Source of the DNA: Vibrio litoralis DSM 17657
GTDB lineage: Bacteria; Pseudomonadota; Gammaproteobacteria; Enterobacterales; Vibrionaceae
Length of the DNA stretch: 64,000 nucleotides
Direction: 5' to 3'
NCBI RefSeq assembly: GCF_000426765.1
Contig: NZ_AUFZ01000017.1
Span: 310,001 to 374,000, forward strand
Each line of letters opens with the position of its first letter. The stretch's first letter is position 1. Of the stretch, positions 30,401 through 39,009 are shown piece by piece. The notes under the pieces are model-generated. The model did not search any database, had not been told where the DNA came from, and saw only the letters and a program-made list of their open reading frames with translations. Position numbers and translations under genes: made by a program.

Positions 30401-30933
30401 ATATGGAAATGCTAGAACAAGCGGTCAATGCGTTAAAAGAAGGCAAAGAATTGTCATTAGACGAACTTTTACGCGAGCAAACTGAAGTAGAATTACGCTT
30501 ACCAGCATTATTGCCAGATGACTACATTCCCGACATCAATACCCGTTTATCCATGTATAAGCGTATTGCAAGTGTGAATAGTGAGTCGGAACTAGCAGAG
30601 ATGAAAGTGGAACTGATTGATCGCTTTGGCAGCTTACCGGATGCTGCAAAAAACTTATTGGTAATCAGTGAAATGAAACTTCAAGCTGCTAGAATACAAG
30701 CGAAAAAAATTGAAGCACATGACAAAGGTGGTTTTATTGAGTTCTCACCAAATGCAGACATTAACCCGGCATTCTTGGTACAATTACTTCAATCATCACC
30801 GAAAAAATTTGCAATGGAAGGCCCCACTAAGTTCAAGTTTACTGTACCATTAACAGATAGACGGGAACGAGTCAGTTTCATTAACGATTTGCTGGCCGAC
30901 TTTCAGAAAAATCGTTTACCAAAAGTTGGCTAA
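27436..30933 (+). CDS. mfd: Transcription-repair coupling factor Mfd
   Basis: 1165-residue translocase that removes RNA polymerase stalled at lesions and recruits UvrA. Domains in order: UvrB-like N-terminal module (about 20-330, with DWETLPYDNFSPHQDIISDR), the RNA polymerase interaction domain (about 490-570, GIGRYIGLQTLE and YVTLEYLNNAKLYVPVSSL), then the RecG-like helicase with Walker A GDVGFGKTEVA, DEEH box VDEEHRFG, TATPIPRTL and C-terminal RGRVGRS, followed by the TRCF domain. Length agrees with the family (E. coli 1148). Stands alone on the plus strand, with csiV 102 bp downstream. Confidence 0.97.
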   Translation: MSEISSMSASSLLQLPLPTKAGDKKHIGQLVGGSLALSIAELSEQHSGVTLLAVPDPQIAIKLQHEVSQFTSHSVSLFPDWETLPYDNFSPHQDIISDRIAQLYQLPTQQNGLIIIPISTLLQRQSPKDYLLKTTLMVKSGDLYSLDKLRMQLESSGYRHVDQVFGPGEYASRGSIIDLFPMGCDNPYRIDFFDDEIDSIRTFDAETQRTIEDIKEIRLLPAHEFPTTEAAIEDFRIRWRQRFEARREPESVYMQVSKGTWPAGIEYWQPLFFEHTDTLFDYLPENTLLLTLGELEKSIDTFLADAEHRFEQRKVDPLRPLLEPHELWLKKDELFGYFKDMPQAALSIEAVEEKAGRKNASVSLLPNLHAQHQLKEPLAALRQYLEQYLTDNPQGKVIFSVESEGRREALNELLSPIKVKPKECDNLAQALASKQKYSLVLGSTEHGFVHHSPDFAFICESDVLGDRVIQRRKKDRKAVNSDTVIRHLAELKPGQPVVHLDHGIGRYIGLQTLEAGGLVTEYVTLEYLNNAKLYVPVSSLNLISRYSGGAEETAPLHKLGSDAWNKARQRAAEKVRDVAAELLDVYAKREIKKGFKFIHDKEQYAHFKATFPFEETDDQSMAINAVLSDMCQEKAMDRLVCGDVGFGKTEVAMRATFLAVDNSKQVAVLVPTTLLAQQHFENFRDRFANLPVRVEVLSRFKSAKEQKQILSDITEGKVDIIIGTHKLLQDDIKFRDLGLLIVDEEHRFGVRQKEKVKAMRADVDILTLTATPIPRTLNMAMSGMRDLSIIATPPARRLAIKTFVRQSEDSVIREAILREIMRGGQVYFLHNNVETIEKVAEDLAKLVPEARVTTAHGQMRERELEGIMNDFYHQRFNLLVCTTIIETGIDVPTANTIIMDRADKLGLAQLHQLRGRVGRSHHQAYAYLLTPHPKSLSKDAVKRLDAIASLEDLGAGFTLATHDLEIRGAGELLGDDQSGQIQSVGFSLYMEMLEQAVNALKEGKELSLDELLREQTEVELRLPALLPDDYIPDINTRLSMYKRIASVNSESELAEMKVELIDRFGSLPDAAKNLLVISEMKLQAARIQAKKIEAHDKGGFIEFSPNADINPAFLVQLLQSSPKKFAMEGPTKFKFTVPLTDRRERVSFINDLLADFQKNRLPKVG

Positions 30934-31035
30934 GCATTATACAACTTAGCAATAACCACACAATTTATTATATTAGCTAAGGTACTATCTACATTAGAAG
31001 TCTAAAATAGAAGTACCTTTGATTACGGAGTAACA

Positions 31036-31779
31036 ATGAAAAAACTGATTATATTCCTATTGGTTTTTGTTTCATTACCAACATTTGCACGATCTTTTTC
31101 TATCGAAATGATCATCTTTAAGCGTAATGTGGAGCCATCACAAGTTAACGAATCTTGGCCACAAGACCTTGAGCCGATTAATTTTGAACGCGCATTTTCA
31201 TACCGTGATAGCAACCTAATGTCGCAGCATAAAGCTGGTCTACTTCCAAGTGGTTATTACAACCTGAACAGACAATACCAAGCATTAGAGCGTCACGCAG
31301 GATTTAAGCCATTAGTTCACGTGGCTTGGTACCAAAATGATCGGGGTGAAAGTACATCACCTGTTTTACACATCCAAGCGGGTGAGGATTTTTCGGATAA
31401 ATTCGCTCCTGATGGACGCTCTCTTAAAGAAATCGCCAAAGATGGTACTCCAACATCCATTGAAAAAGAGCCACTATATGAACTAGATGGTACAGTTCAA
31501 GTTTATGTACAACACTACCTATACTTGAAAACTAACCTAGACTTACGCATACCAGGGCAAAATGAAGTCGTATTACAAGACTCAGTTATTGACCCATCGA
31601 CTAAAGATAGTGATGAAGATGTTCAAGTCGGTAACCTAGAACCGGTTAAGCCCAAAGTTGAAGTTCAAGACTTTTTAAATAGTTACCGTATGCAGCAAAA
31701 ACGAAAAATTAGAAGTGGTGAGACACACTACTTAGATAATCCATTCCTTGGTGTGATTATCAATATCCGTAAAATGTAA
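31036..31779 (+). CDS. csiV: Peptidoglycan-binding protein CsiV
   Basis: Periplasmic protein of the CsiV family, known in Vibrio cholerae as a cofactor with LpoA for the peptidoglycan synthase PBP1A. A Sec signal peptide (LIIFLLVFVSLPTFARS) is followed by FSIEMIIFKRN, the conserved family start. A paired PxLDIR-like segment (HYLYLKTNLDLRIPGQ) and the C-terminal RMQQKRKIRSGETHYLDNPFLGVIINI are also family traits. Length 247 is usual. Placement directly after mfd is, from memory, the Vibrio arrangement. Function is transferred from the V. cholerae family member. Confidence 0.85.
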   Translation: MKKLIIFLLVFVSLPTFARSFSIEMIIFKRNVEPSQVNESWPQDLEPINFERAFSYRDSNLMSQHKAGLLPSGYYNLNRQYQALERHAGFKPLVHVAWYQNDRGESTSPVLHIQAGEDFSDKFAPDGRSLKEIAKDGTPTSIEKEPLYELDGTVQVYVQHYLYLKTNLDLRIPGQNEVVLQDSVIDPSTKDSDEDVQVGNLEPVKPKVEVQDFLNSYRMQQKRKIRSGETHYLDNPFLGVIINIRKM

Positions 31780-31788
31780 TACTACGTT

Positions 31789-31838
31789 ACACCCAAAATA
31801 ATTGGAGCTGCAGTGAGGCGACAAGTACGAAGGGTAAT
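31789..31838. repeat. Deleted copy of a MITE-like element (about 50 bp)
   Basis: ACACCCAAAATAATTGGAGC followed by TGCAGTGAGGCGACAAGTACGAAGGGTA matches the two ends of the 145 bp element at 38514-38658 joined together, lacking the middle. It lies between csiV and the following terminator. Confidence 0.6.
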
Positions 31839-31854
31839 GAAGTAACTTCGAATC

Positions 31855-31880
31855 AAGAGGCCTCCATGGCCTCTTTTTAA
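31855..31880 (+). terminator. Terminator after csiV
   Basis: AAGAGGCC and GGCCTCTT form a stem with a five-base loop, followed by TTTAA. Confidence 0.8.
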
Positions 31881-31893
31881 TTGCAGGTAGACG

Positions 31894-32433
31894 ATGACCC
31901 CAGATCATACTTTACTGACCTCTAGGCTAAGATTGCACATGATCCATGCCGATGAAAGTGAACGCTTTGTTGATGCGATTCAATCCTCCCCTTCTCTCTA
32001 CCCATGGCTTGACTGGTGTCATTCAGCATTTACCGTTGAAGAAGCAATAGACTTTCTCATGCACACCCGCTTAAATTGGCTGAAAAATAATGCCTACGGA
32101 TTTGGTATCTACCATCAACAAACCGATGATTTTATTGGTATGGTGGCGTTAACCGACCTATCACCTAGCTTCAATATGGGAACGATTGGTTATTGGATAT
32201 GCGACCAGCACCAATCAAACGGCTATGCCAAAGAAGCCCTGTTAGCCCTAATTAACTTTTGCTTCACCGAATTACGTCTTACTCGGCTTGAATGCATCTG
32301 TGACCCTGACAATGCACCTAGCCACCATATTGCACTCAGTTGCGGCGCGGAAAAGGAAGGACTGGCTCGTAATCGCTATTTATTCGATGGTAAGCCCAAA
32401 GATGGCATCGTATTTTCTTTTATTCCAGATTAA
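31894..32433 (+). CDS. GNAT family N-acetyltransferase (RimJ/RimL-like)
   Basis: 179-residue acetyltransferase resembling the RimJ/RimL branch, which acetylates protein N-termini, though the substrate here is unknown. The start TLLTSRLRLHMIHADESERFVDAIQSS and the acetyl-CoA segment around IGYWICDQHQSNGYAKEALLALINFCF are typical, as is the late LTRLECICDPDNAPSHHIALSCGAEKEG motif. The ATG follows the csiV terminator by 13 bp; no strong ribosome site is seen. Short intergenic space suggests its own promoter within the repeat region. Confidence 0.85.
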   Translation: MTPDHTLLTSRLRLHMIHADESERFVDAIQSSPSLYPWLDWCHSAFTVEEAIDFLMHTRLNWLKNNAYGFGIYHQQTDDFIGMVALTDLSPSFNMGTIGYWICDQHQSNGYAKEALLALINFCFTELRLTRLECICDPDNAPSHHIALSCGAEKEGLARNRYLFDGKPKDGIVFSFIPD

Positions 32434-32463
32434 TGTTCACAGTAAAAGCAACTGAACAGACAC

Positions 32464-32498
32464 AAAAAAGCCCATCACGACGATGGGCTTTCATTTTT
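32464..32498. terminator. Bidirectional terminator
   Basis: AAAAAAGCCCATC and GATGGGCTTTCATTTTT form a stem between the convergent acetyltransferase and ndh genes. Confidence 0.85.
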
Positions 32499-32523
32499 AG
32501 ATTATTAATGCGATTGGGATAGC

Positions 32524-33813
32524 TTAGTGTAGCTTTAGGTTTGGACGTAGCACTCGGTTAATTCGCCCTACTAGCATCATCAAGCCAGTTTTAAAGCAAC
32601 CGTGTAATGCCACTAGGTGCATACGGTAAAGTGAAATATACACTATTCGTGCAATGCGCCCTTCGATCATCATTGAACCCTTGGTCAAGTTACCCATCAG
32701 GCTACCCACGGTAGAAAAGCGACTTAATGACACAAGTGAACCATGATCTTTATAAGTATATGGCTTTAATGTGTGGCCATTGATTTGCGCCACAATATTA
32801 CGATAAGCCAGACTTGCCATTTGGTGCGCCGCCTGAGCACGAGGTGGAACAAAAGATCCATCCTTTTGCTGACAAGACGCTAAATCACCAATCACATAAA
32901 TCTCATCATCACGAGTTGATTGTAGGGTATCTTTCACTACCAACTGATTGATGCGGTTGGTTTCTAAACCTGCAATATCTTTCATGAAGTCAGGCGCTTT
33001 AATGCCAGCTGCCCACACCATTAGCTGAGCCGGAATACGCTCACCATCTTTAGTGATTAAGCCTTGTTCATCCGCTTGAGTGACCATAGTCGCAGTGCGA
33101 ACATTTACGCCCAATTTTGTTAACTCACTGTGTGCTGCTGATGAAATTCGTGGCGGCAACGCAGGTAAAATACGCTCACCCGCTTCAACTAAGTTCACGT
33201 TCAGTTTGCTTGAATCTAAATCTTCAAAGCCGTAAGTATGCAGCTCTTTAATTGCATTATGCAGCTCGGCAGACAGCTCTACGCCAGTTGCACCACCACC
33301 AACAATCGCGATATCCACTTTACCTTCACCGTGTTTCGCATGAAGCTTTAAGAACAAGTTATTCATTTCTTTACGGAAACGGTGTGCTTGCTCTGGGCTA
33401 TCTAAAAAGATGCAGTTTTCTTTTACGCCAGGAGTATTAAAGTCATTCGATTTAGAGCCAATTGCCAATACCAAAATATCGTATTCAATTTCACGGCTTG
33501 GGATCAGCAGATCATTACTCTCATCTTTAATTTCACTTAGTGAGATAACCTTACGTTCACGGTCAATGCCATCTAGACTACCCATTTGAAAATCAAAATG
33601 ATGGTTTTTGGCATGAGCGCGGTAGCTTAATGCATCCACACCTTCATCTAGAGAACCCGTTGCCACTTCATGTAGCAATGGCTTCCATAAGTGACTTCCG
33701 TTACGGTCTACTAAGGTAACACTCGCGCGTCTCTTACGACCTAATGTTCGGCCTAATTTTGTGGCAAGCTCTAAGCCACCGGCACCACCGCCTACTACAA
33801 CGATTCGCGTCAT
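32524..33813 (-). CDS. ndh: Type II NADH dehydrogenase
   Basis: Peripheral inner-membrane flavoprotein oxidising NADH and reducing quinone without proton pumping. N-terminal FAD dinucleotide fold [19 protein letters not shown], a second NADH-binding fold [20 protein letters not shown] near residue 165, and the FAD motif VIGDLASC. The C-terminal segment with [17 protein letters not shown] amphipathic region ([13 protein letters not shown]) is the membrane-binding part. Length 429 is standard. It is monocistronic; the 349 bp upstream (33814-34162) contains only an AT-rich promoter region with a weak FNR-like half site. Confidence 0.95.
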   Translation of the reverse strand: MTRIVVVGGGAGGLELATKLGRTLGRKRRASVTLVDRNGSHLWKPLLHEVATGSLDEGVDALSYRAHAKNHHFDFQMGSLDGIDRERKVISLSEIKDESNDLLIPSREIEYDILVLAIGSKSNDFNTPGVKENCIFLDSPEQAHRFRKEMNNLFLKLHAKHGEGKVDIAIVGGGATGVELSAELHNAIKELHTYGFEDLDSSKLNVNLVEAGERILPALPPRISSAAHSELTKLGVNVRTATMVTQADEQGLITKDGERIPAQLMVWAAGIKAPDFMKDIAGLETNRINQLVVKDTLQSTRDDEIYVIGDLASCQQKDGSFVPPRAQAAHQMASLAYRNIVAQINGHTLKPYTYKDHGSLVSLSRFSTVGSLMGNLTKGSMMIEGRIARIVYISLYRMHLVALHGCFKTGLMMLVGRINRVLRPNLKLH

Positions 33814-34162
33814 CTGACACTCCTAAATAGATAAAGATAAAATTGATTCAGCCCGGCCTATATCAAACCCAACTGATATATTCTTCATGTTTTTCGATAC
33901 GATGAGGTTTAGCGTGTGGACTAAACCTAAAAGGGTCACCTTTGAGAGATGAAAAAAGTTGTGTGTATCGGTGAGATCAAATTGTGACGTAACGGTTATT
34001 TTTCATTCTATTTATTGGAAAAATTTGATCTAGCTCATTATATCCAGACCTAAAGTAGGATCAATAGAAAGTGACGATTAATAAAAAAGAGCCGATGATT
34101 GGCTCTTTTTTATAGTAACAATTTGTGATTTGACCTATGTTCCCAGTCAGTGGATAAATAAA
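33814..34162. other. Intergenic region, ndh promoter side
   Basis: About 350 bp without a gene. It holds the ndh 5' region (TTTGATCTAGCTCA near 34024 has one good FNR half-site) and the ycfP terminator. Nothing else recognised. Confidence 0.4.
34083..34111 (-). terminator. Terminator of ycfP
   Basis: AAGAGCC and GGCTCTT with flanking A-run and T-run form a stem about 50 bp beyond the ycfP stop on the minus strand. Confidence 0.8.
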
Positions 34163-34702
34163 TTAAGGCTGCTTGAAGGCTTTAATCGTTTGCAGGTGTT
34201 GAGAGATTTTCTTAAATTTATGCGTTTCAGATTCATCCCATACCACCTTATAGTATGGCGATAATGCTTCGTAGCTACCTTGATTATCTCTGATTTCATC
34301 ATTACGAGATAAGAACACTAGGCAGTTGTCTTTATTTTGCTCGCGATAATCTTTAATACACTTGGTCGCAATGTCAGCGTACTCTTCAGGGCGATCAATA
34401 CGGCCTTGCATATTGTCTTCAGGGTTCAGGTTCGGGTTGAAAATAGCTTGTTTAATGCCACATAAAAAACCAATACGCTCAGACCAGTAACCACCTAGAC
34501 CAACACCACAGATTAGCGGCGATGGATCACCACTTTGTTCAATCACTTTAGTCACTTCTTTCAGCAAGTGCTGCATATCATGTTTCGGGTGAAGTGTGCT
34601 GTAGTTAATAAAGCGAACATCTTCATCGATGAATTGAAGTTGTAATACTTTTTCGTGATTCCCTGGGCTTGTGCTATCAAAGCCGTGTAAATAAATGATC
34701 AT
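34163..34702 (-). CDS. ycfP: YcfP/YqiA family alpha/beta-hydrolase-like protein (UPF0227)
   Basis: 179-residue protein of the UPF0227 (YcfP) family, an alpha/beta-hydrolase-like fold. It begins [20 protein letters not shown] and has the nucleophile elbow variant [14 protein letters not shown], in which the usual GxSxG serine is replaced by leucine (GVGLGG); so catalysis of the normal type is doubtful. Biological role unknown. It is followed by a terminator and preceded by a thiamine-kinase-like gene in the same orientation. Confidence 0.85.
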   Translation of the reverse strand: MIIYLHGFDSTSPGNHEKVLQLQFIDEDVRFINYSTLHPKHDMQHLLKEVTKVIEQSGDPSPLICGVGLGGYWSERIGFLCGIKQAIFNPNLNPEDNMQGRIDRPEEYADIATKCIKDYREQNKDNCLVFLSRNDEIRDNQGSYEALSPYYKVVWDESETHKFKKISQHLQTIKAFKQP

Positions 34703-34832
34703 TGAACCATCCTCAGTTCTCGTTCGATAATTTAATCTACCATGAATACTATGGTTTTAAAGCGTTGTTTCTACGATTATTAATGAAGAAATTAAGAAAA
34801 GTGACCTATGTTCCCTCTTCAGACTAGAATCA

Positions 34833-35720
34833 TCACGATTCAGACAACTCTAACTGCTGCGTTAACACTTCAATCGCATGCTTATCTGATGCGCGCTGAT
34901 GCAAAGAAAAGTTAACTTGATGCCACAGCAACGCCATAAAACGTAAGTATGGTAGCCACTCATCTACAATAGCAATGAATTGTGACTTATCGATATCTAA
35001 GCGGCTAAGCTCTAGGTAACACTCAACACTTTCTTCAACGCTAAACTGCTCGGCTAATATCGTTGTCGCCAAATCCACTACAGGACTAGCCATTGCAGCA
35101 TATTCCCAATCAATGACCACCAACGCTAAATCAGGCTTTTGAATAATATTATAGCTGCCTAAATCAAAGTGGCAGAGACAAGGCGGTAAAATTGATTCAG
35201 TGCGATTTTTTAACTCATTATATTGCTGATAAAAATGCTCAAACCACTGCTGATAACGCGGTGTTTGCTGCTGGCTCGATAATGCTTGCCAATAGTTTTC
35301 AATACAAAATTGATAATCGAAAATAGGCAACGAATGGCTTTGAGGAAGCGGATATTGGTGAAGAGCGACTAGGCACTTCATCACTAGTAACGATAGCGTT
35401 TGATTATGCTGCCCCATCAAGGTCACACCGTCCACCCACTCAACCAATAAGCCTTGGGGTAATAATGCTTGAGCGTTCGGTGATAAAGCAAAGCCTTCAA
35501 GCACATTGAGGACTTCAAATTCATTGGAGCGGTTAATAGAAAAGGACTGGGTAGAAATAGAATGTGGCCGCCACACATAATGGCGACCACATAAGGTAGT
35601 GATTTTCCAACACTGGTTGGTTAACCCACCTTGCAATGGCTGAATATCAGAAATACTTTCAGGCCACTGAGCTTGCAGATCGATTAAGCTGGGATCTTGC
35701 TTAATGTAGTGTTCTTTCAA
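34833..35720 (-). CDS. thiK: Thiamine-kinase-like aminoglycoside phosphotransferase family protein
   Basis: 295-residue kinase-like protein of the APH/choline kinase fold. The catalytic Brenner motif CHFDLGSYNII (HxDxxxxN) is near residue 187 and VVIDWEYAAM is the metal-binding DxE-like segment; an N-terminal GGLTNQCWKI nucleotide loop is also present. In E. coli the gene next to ycfP and lpoB is thiamine kinase (ycfN/thiK), and the gene order here is similar (lpoB, thiK, ycfP), supporting the name, though divergence is large. A MITE-like element lies immediately upstream and separates it from lpoB. Confidence 0.7.
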   Translation of the reverse strand: MKEHYIKQDPSLIDLQAQWPESISDIQPLQGGLTNQCWKITTLCGRHYVWRPHSISTQSFSINRSNEFEVLNVLEGFALSPNAQALLPQGLLVEWVDGVTLMGQHNQTLSLLVMKCLVALHQYPLPQSHSLPIFDYQFCIENYWQALSSQQQTPRYQQWFEHFYQQYNELKNRTESILPPCLCHFDLGSYNIIQKPDLALVVIDWEYAAMASPVVDLATTILAEQFSVEESVECYLELSRLDIDKSQFIAIVDEWLPYLRFMALLWHQVNFSLHQRASDKHAIEVLTQQLELSES

Positions 35721-35742
35721 ACTCGTGACCTTGAAGTTATTG

Positions 35743-36026
35743 TATACCCAAGTGACTTCAAGATGCAGAATTCAGAGCTACCATCCAACCCTTTAGACAA
35801 GAAAGATTGGTGAAGGAATGTAAGCACCTTTCAAACTAATCTGACGCTGCCTATCTCTTATAAAAAAGAAGAGGTTTGGATGAAGCTCCCGAAGGGCAAG
35901 TTAAAACAAGCTTTATGCTGCGTTAAATTGAACAGAGATAGAATAACTATGATCATGTCCAATTTGTCTTGCCTAAAGCTTGTTTTATTCTTGCTGAAAC
36001 TCGCATCTTGAAGTTACTTGGGTATA
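35743..36026. repeat. MITE-like element, copy 2 (284 bp)
   Basis: Same element as at 6756-7022 but inverted: begins TATACCCAAGTGACTTCAAG and ends CTTGAAGTTACTTGGGTATA. Internal matches include AAGCTTGTTTTATTCTTGC and AAGGGCAAGTTAAAACAAGC. It sits between lpoB and the thiamine-kinase-like gene, and its right edge ends ten bases before the lpoB stop codon. Confidence 0.8.
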
Positions 36027-36035
36027 TAAACAATA

Positions 36036-36620
36036 TTACATGCCAAATAGGCTTTTTGACTCTTGCTTACGGATTTCAGTTTCATCAGCCCATTCGATTA
36101 GGCCAGTTTTTAAATCCATTAAACGCATCGTCATTTTGTAGTAAACGTCTTTATCACTGCCCGCTTCTTTTACGATGCTAGATAGGTTGCCGTATAACAT
36201 GTATTGAGCACCCATCATTTGGCCAAACTTAACTGCGCTTGTTTGATCAACTAATTCATCGTTATTTTGGAAGTTAAGCTGCTTACGAACATCTTCTACT
36301 TTGGTCATATCAACAAAACGGAACTTACCAGAGTTCAACATTTTGGTGCTCACTGAGTCAGTGATTGATTCGGTATCAATATGCTCGCTGGTTTTGTTGC
36401 GGATGCTATCTACGTAAGCAATCGGACGACCTTCAATCGCCGCAACTGAGCCAGAAGAAAGCATGCTATCTACCATCTCATTGGCGATTTTTTGTAAATC
36501 TGTCGAACCAAAATCGACGGTTGTTGTTTCAGCAGCATTCGCGTCACCATACTGAACCTTGTTAGAACAACCACCTAGAATGACTGCTAAACCTATTAAT
36601 GCAATTGCCGTTTTCTTCAT
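36036..36620 (-). CDS. lpoB: Penicillin-binding protein activator LpoB
   Basis: Outer-membrane lipoprotein that activates the peptidoglycan synthase PBP1B. N-terminus MKKTAIALIGLAVILGGCSN has a lipobox LGGC. The LpoB domain follows (IANEMVDSMLSS, RPIAYVDSIRNKTSEHIDTESITDSVSTKMLNSGKFRFVDM). Length 194 is slightly short but typical outside enterobacteria, which carry a long proline-rich linker. It follows ycfL by 16 bp on the same strand, giving the order COG3014-ycfL-lpoB. Downstream of it lies the MITE copy 2, probably placed in the former intergenic region. Confidence 0.88.
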   Translation of the reverse strand: MKKTAIALIGLAVILGGCSNKVQYGDANAAETTTVDFGSTDLQKIANEMVDSMLSSGSVAAIEGRPIAYVDSIRNKTSEHIDTESITDSVSTKMLNSGKFRFVDMTKVEDVRKQLNFQNNDELVDQTSAVKFGQMMGAQYMLYGNLSSIVKEAGSDKDVYYKMTMRLMDLKTGLIEWADETEIRKQESKSLFGM

Positions 36621-36636
36621 GTGTTACTTCCTTTGA

Positions 36637-37026
36637 TTAATCTTGTGGACGAATTTGAATACGAAAATCGGTCGCATTCGGATTCACAGACACTTCACTT
36701 AAAGTCATTGATTCATATCCGCGCAGGATAAATTGACGCCAAGCACCTTGCTTCGCATTCACTTCCAAACCTTGGCCATCATACCAATAAAAGCGGTATT
36801 GAAGATTTTGCGTATCTTGAGAGTTATTGGTAATTTTCACCAAACCGCGAGTATTACCATTATTTTCCTGAGTATCGATATTATCTATCGTCAGGTCATC
36901 ATCTAACGCAGAATCGCTGTATAAAACTTGTTGGCTGGCACTATCGATGCGCAATCCTGCAGTATTACTACTTGAACATCCTGCTAATGCCACTAGGCCT
37001 AAGCCTGCTACTAACCATTTCTTCAT
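36637..37026 (-). CDS. ycfL: YcfL family lipoprotein
   Basis: 129-residue outer-membrane lipoprotein of the YcfL (DUF1425) family. Signal with lipobox LAGCSSSNTAG, then a beta-rich domain with NNSQDTQNLQYRFYWYDGQGLEV and a late WRQFILRGYESMTLSEVSVNP. Function not known; conserved next to lpoB. It overlaps the upstream lipoprotein gene by four bases (ATGA), indicating translational coupling. Confidence 0.88.
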   Translation of the reverse strand: MKKWLVAGLGLVALAGCSSSNTAGLRIDSASQQVLYSDSALDDDLTIDNIDTQENNGNTRGLVKITNNSQDTQNLQYRFYWYDGQGLEVNAKQGAWRQFILRGYESMTLSEVSVNPNATDFRIQIRPQD

Positions 37027-38441
37027 CGAATTGCTCCTAATTGTTTATGCCATATTGTCACTGCATTCCCTTGGCGTGAAAGCCAGACAAAGGTGCGTTG
37101 ATTCTCTTTTACATCAACTGCGTATTGTTCACCACCAGCGGAGATCGTGTGTTGGCCCGGTGTCAAATATGCACTACTACTAAACACCTGAGCGGGTAAC
37201 GTTTGCCAACTGCGAGTATCAGGTTGCTCTGTCACAATATTCCAGATATTGACTAACACATTGGAGATGCCCGAATCATCGGCTTTCGCCGCTTGGTGTC
37301 TTAACTGATCTTTAGTATATAACCTTAAACCTTGTTTAAGAACCATCGCAGGAATTCGCTCACTCAAATCATTTTGCGCCATCAAGTTTGTATCGGCTAA
37401 AATACTCGACTTTAATGTCGCGCCATCTACGCTTGCTGGAGAGAAGTTTTGAACGCTGACATTTTTATAGACTGGTAACGCCACACTATAAAACTTAGTT
37501 CTGCCAGAGCTATCCCATATCGGCAAAGATAAACGCCAATTACCACGCTGAGCCACCACACCACGCTCGTCAACCACAATCACTTGTCCATAACCTTGTG
37601 GCGCTGATTTAGGTTCGCCATACTGTTTGAGCAGTGAATCGAGATCTTGGCGCATACCTAGTCGCTTTGCCACTCGAATGGTTGCATCAATAATTTCTCG
37701 GTTATTCGGGTTAACCGCTAATGCACGTTTATAATCGATATAAGCATCATTTAGCTGGTTGTCCGCTTCATAAAGTACCGCTGACAAATACAGCAAATAA
37801 CCATTTTGAACCGCCTGCAAGGTTTTACCGGCGTCTGGATATTGTGAAAGAATACTGCCTATGTTTGGCTGTACTCCGCTATTTTTCATTTTTTGCTGAG
37901 CATCTTTCAGCTCATCTTCACGGCGTTTTTTGGCTTTTTCCTGCACTTGATTCGCCCGGCGCATTTCAACCAAAGCGCCTTGTAGATCATTTTTCTGCAG
38001 ATAGTTTAAGCCTAGATATAAATGCAAATAACCCAATTCATAATCAGCAGGATCATAAGTGGTTAAATTGTCATTGGTCGCCAACGAGCCTGCTTGGTTT
38101 GCACCTTCTGAAAGTGAAATCGTGGCGCGCTCGTTTAACACTCCCACCGCTTTGTCACTTAACTGAAAAGCCGTAAAGCTATTCGGGTAGTTTTCGGCAA
38201 GGAATGACACTCTGCCCTTTTCCATATTACTTAAAACTGGCCCACCAACTTCAGACTCCAGCAATTCCGATTCCGCGCTTTTATAATCGCCACTCACCAC
38301 ATCTTTGTAGACATCTTCAGTCTGTGCCGAATAATGACTAAATAAGTTGCCTGCCGAAAGATTGGCACAGGCACTCAATGCCACGCTACAAAATACAGCT
38401 AAACTGGTTTTAACCACTTTACGCCAAGGCATAACATCCAT
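37023..38441 (-). CDS. COG3014 family lipoprotein with TPR-like repeats
   Basis: Uncharacterised lipoprotein of the COG3014 family, usually encoded before ycfL and lpoB. A hydrophobic signal with lipobox ALSACANLSAG lies at about residues 25-30; further on are TPR-like helices (YELGYLHLYLGLNYLQKNDLQGALVEMRRANQVQ and NDAYIDYKRALAVNPNNREIID regions) and a C-terminal beta-rich part with LTPGQHTISAGGEQYAVDVKENQRTF. The start is uncertain: GTG at 38477, or ATG at 38441 or 38432; no strong ribosome site distinguishes them, and the lipobox position favours the later ones. Probably acts in the envelope with the Lpo proteins, by context only. Confidence 0.8.
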   Translation of the reverse strand: MDVMPWRKVVKTSLAVFCSVALSACANLSAGNLFSHYSAQTEDVYKDVVSGDYKSAESELLESEVGGPVLSNMEKGRVSFLAENYPNSFTAFQLSDKAVGVLNERATISLSEGANQAGSLATNDNLTTYDPADYELGYLHLYLGLNYLQKNDLQGALVEMRRANQVQEKAKKRREDELKDAQQKMKNSGVQPNIGSILSQYPDAGKTLQAVQNGYLLYLSAVLYEADNQLNDAYIDYKRALAVNPNNREIIDATIRVAKRLGMRQDLDSLLKQYGEPKSAPQGYGQVIVVDERGVVAQRGNWRLSLPIWDSSGRTKFYSVALPVYKNVSVQNFSPASVDGATLKSSILADTNLMAQNDLSERIPAMVLKQGLRLYTKDQLRHQAAKADDSGISNVLVNIWNIVTEQPDTRSWQTLPAQVFSSSAYLTPGQHTISAGGEQYAVDVKENQRTFVWLSRQGNAVTIWHKQLGAIR

Positions 38442-38513
38442 GTTTTTTAAGATTAGAATTTGCATTAATTTAATCACATTTACGGTTATTCAGTTCGCTT
38501 TCAGCCTAAAAAC

Positions 38514-38658
38514 CATACCCAAAGTAATTGGAGTTGCAGTGAGGCGACAAGTCAATGAGGCCCCATGAGCATAGCTCGCCTATGACTTTCTTTAATAAAA
38601 AGATAGGGGGGCGAATGAACACCGTCAACAAAGCTGCAGCTTCAAGTACAAAGGGTAT
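38514..38658. repeat. MITE-like element of a second family (145 bp)
   Basis: Non-coding unit with imperfect terminal inverted repeats: left ATACCCAAAGTAATTGGAG, right CTTCAAGTACAAAGGGTAT, both followed internally by a CTGCAG-type block. A truncated copy lies at 31789-31838. It ends exactly at the hinT stop codon, so it was inserted at or just beyond the 3' end of that gene. Confidence 0.7.
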
Positions 38659-39009
38659 TTAGTTAACTAGCATTGGCCCTAGAGGCTCACCACCAACTAA
38701 ATGCATGTGAATGTGATAAACCTCTTGTCCGCCATGCCCATTACAATTCACAATTAAACGGTAACCATTTTCAGCAATGCCTTCTTGCTTGGCGAGCTTC
38801 TTGGCAACCGTAAATAAACGGCCCATCACCAACTCATCTTCTTCTTCAACATCGTTAGTTGTTGGGATCAGCTTATTAGGAATAATTAAAATATGGCTTG
38901 GCGCTCTTGGGTTGATATCACGAAAGGCCGTGACTAGGTCATCTTGATATAACATATCGGAAGAGATTTCTTTATTGATGATCTTAGTAAATATTGTTTC
39001 TTCAGCCAT
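38659..39009 (-). CDS. hinT: HIT family protein HinT
   Basis: 116-residue purine nucleoside phosphoramidase of the HIT superfamily. Begins [44 protein letters not shown] and ends with the catalytic histidine triad [13 protein letters not shown], with [16 protein letters not shown] giving HxHxH. Length normal. It is upstream of the lipoprotein operon on the same strand; about 180 bp plus a repeat separate them. Confidence 0.95.
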   Translation of the reverse strand: MAEETIFTKIINKEISSDMLYQDDLVTAFRDINPRAPSHILIIPNKLIPTTNDVEEEDELVMGRLFTVAKKLAKQEGIAENGYRLIVNCNGHGGQEVYHIHMHLVGGEPLGPMLVN

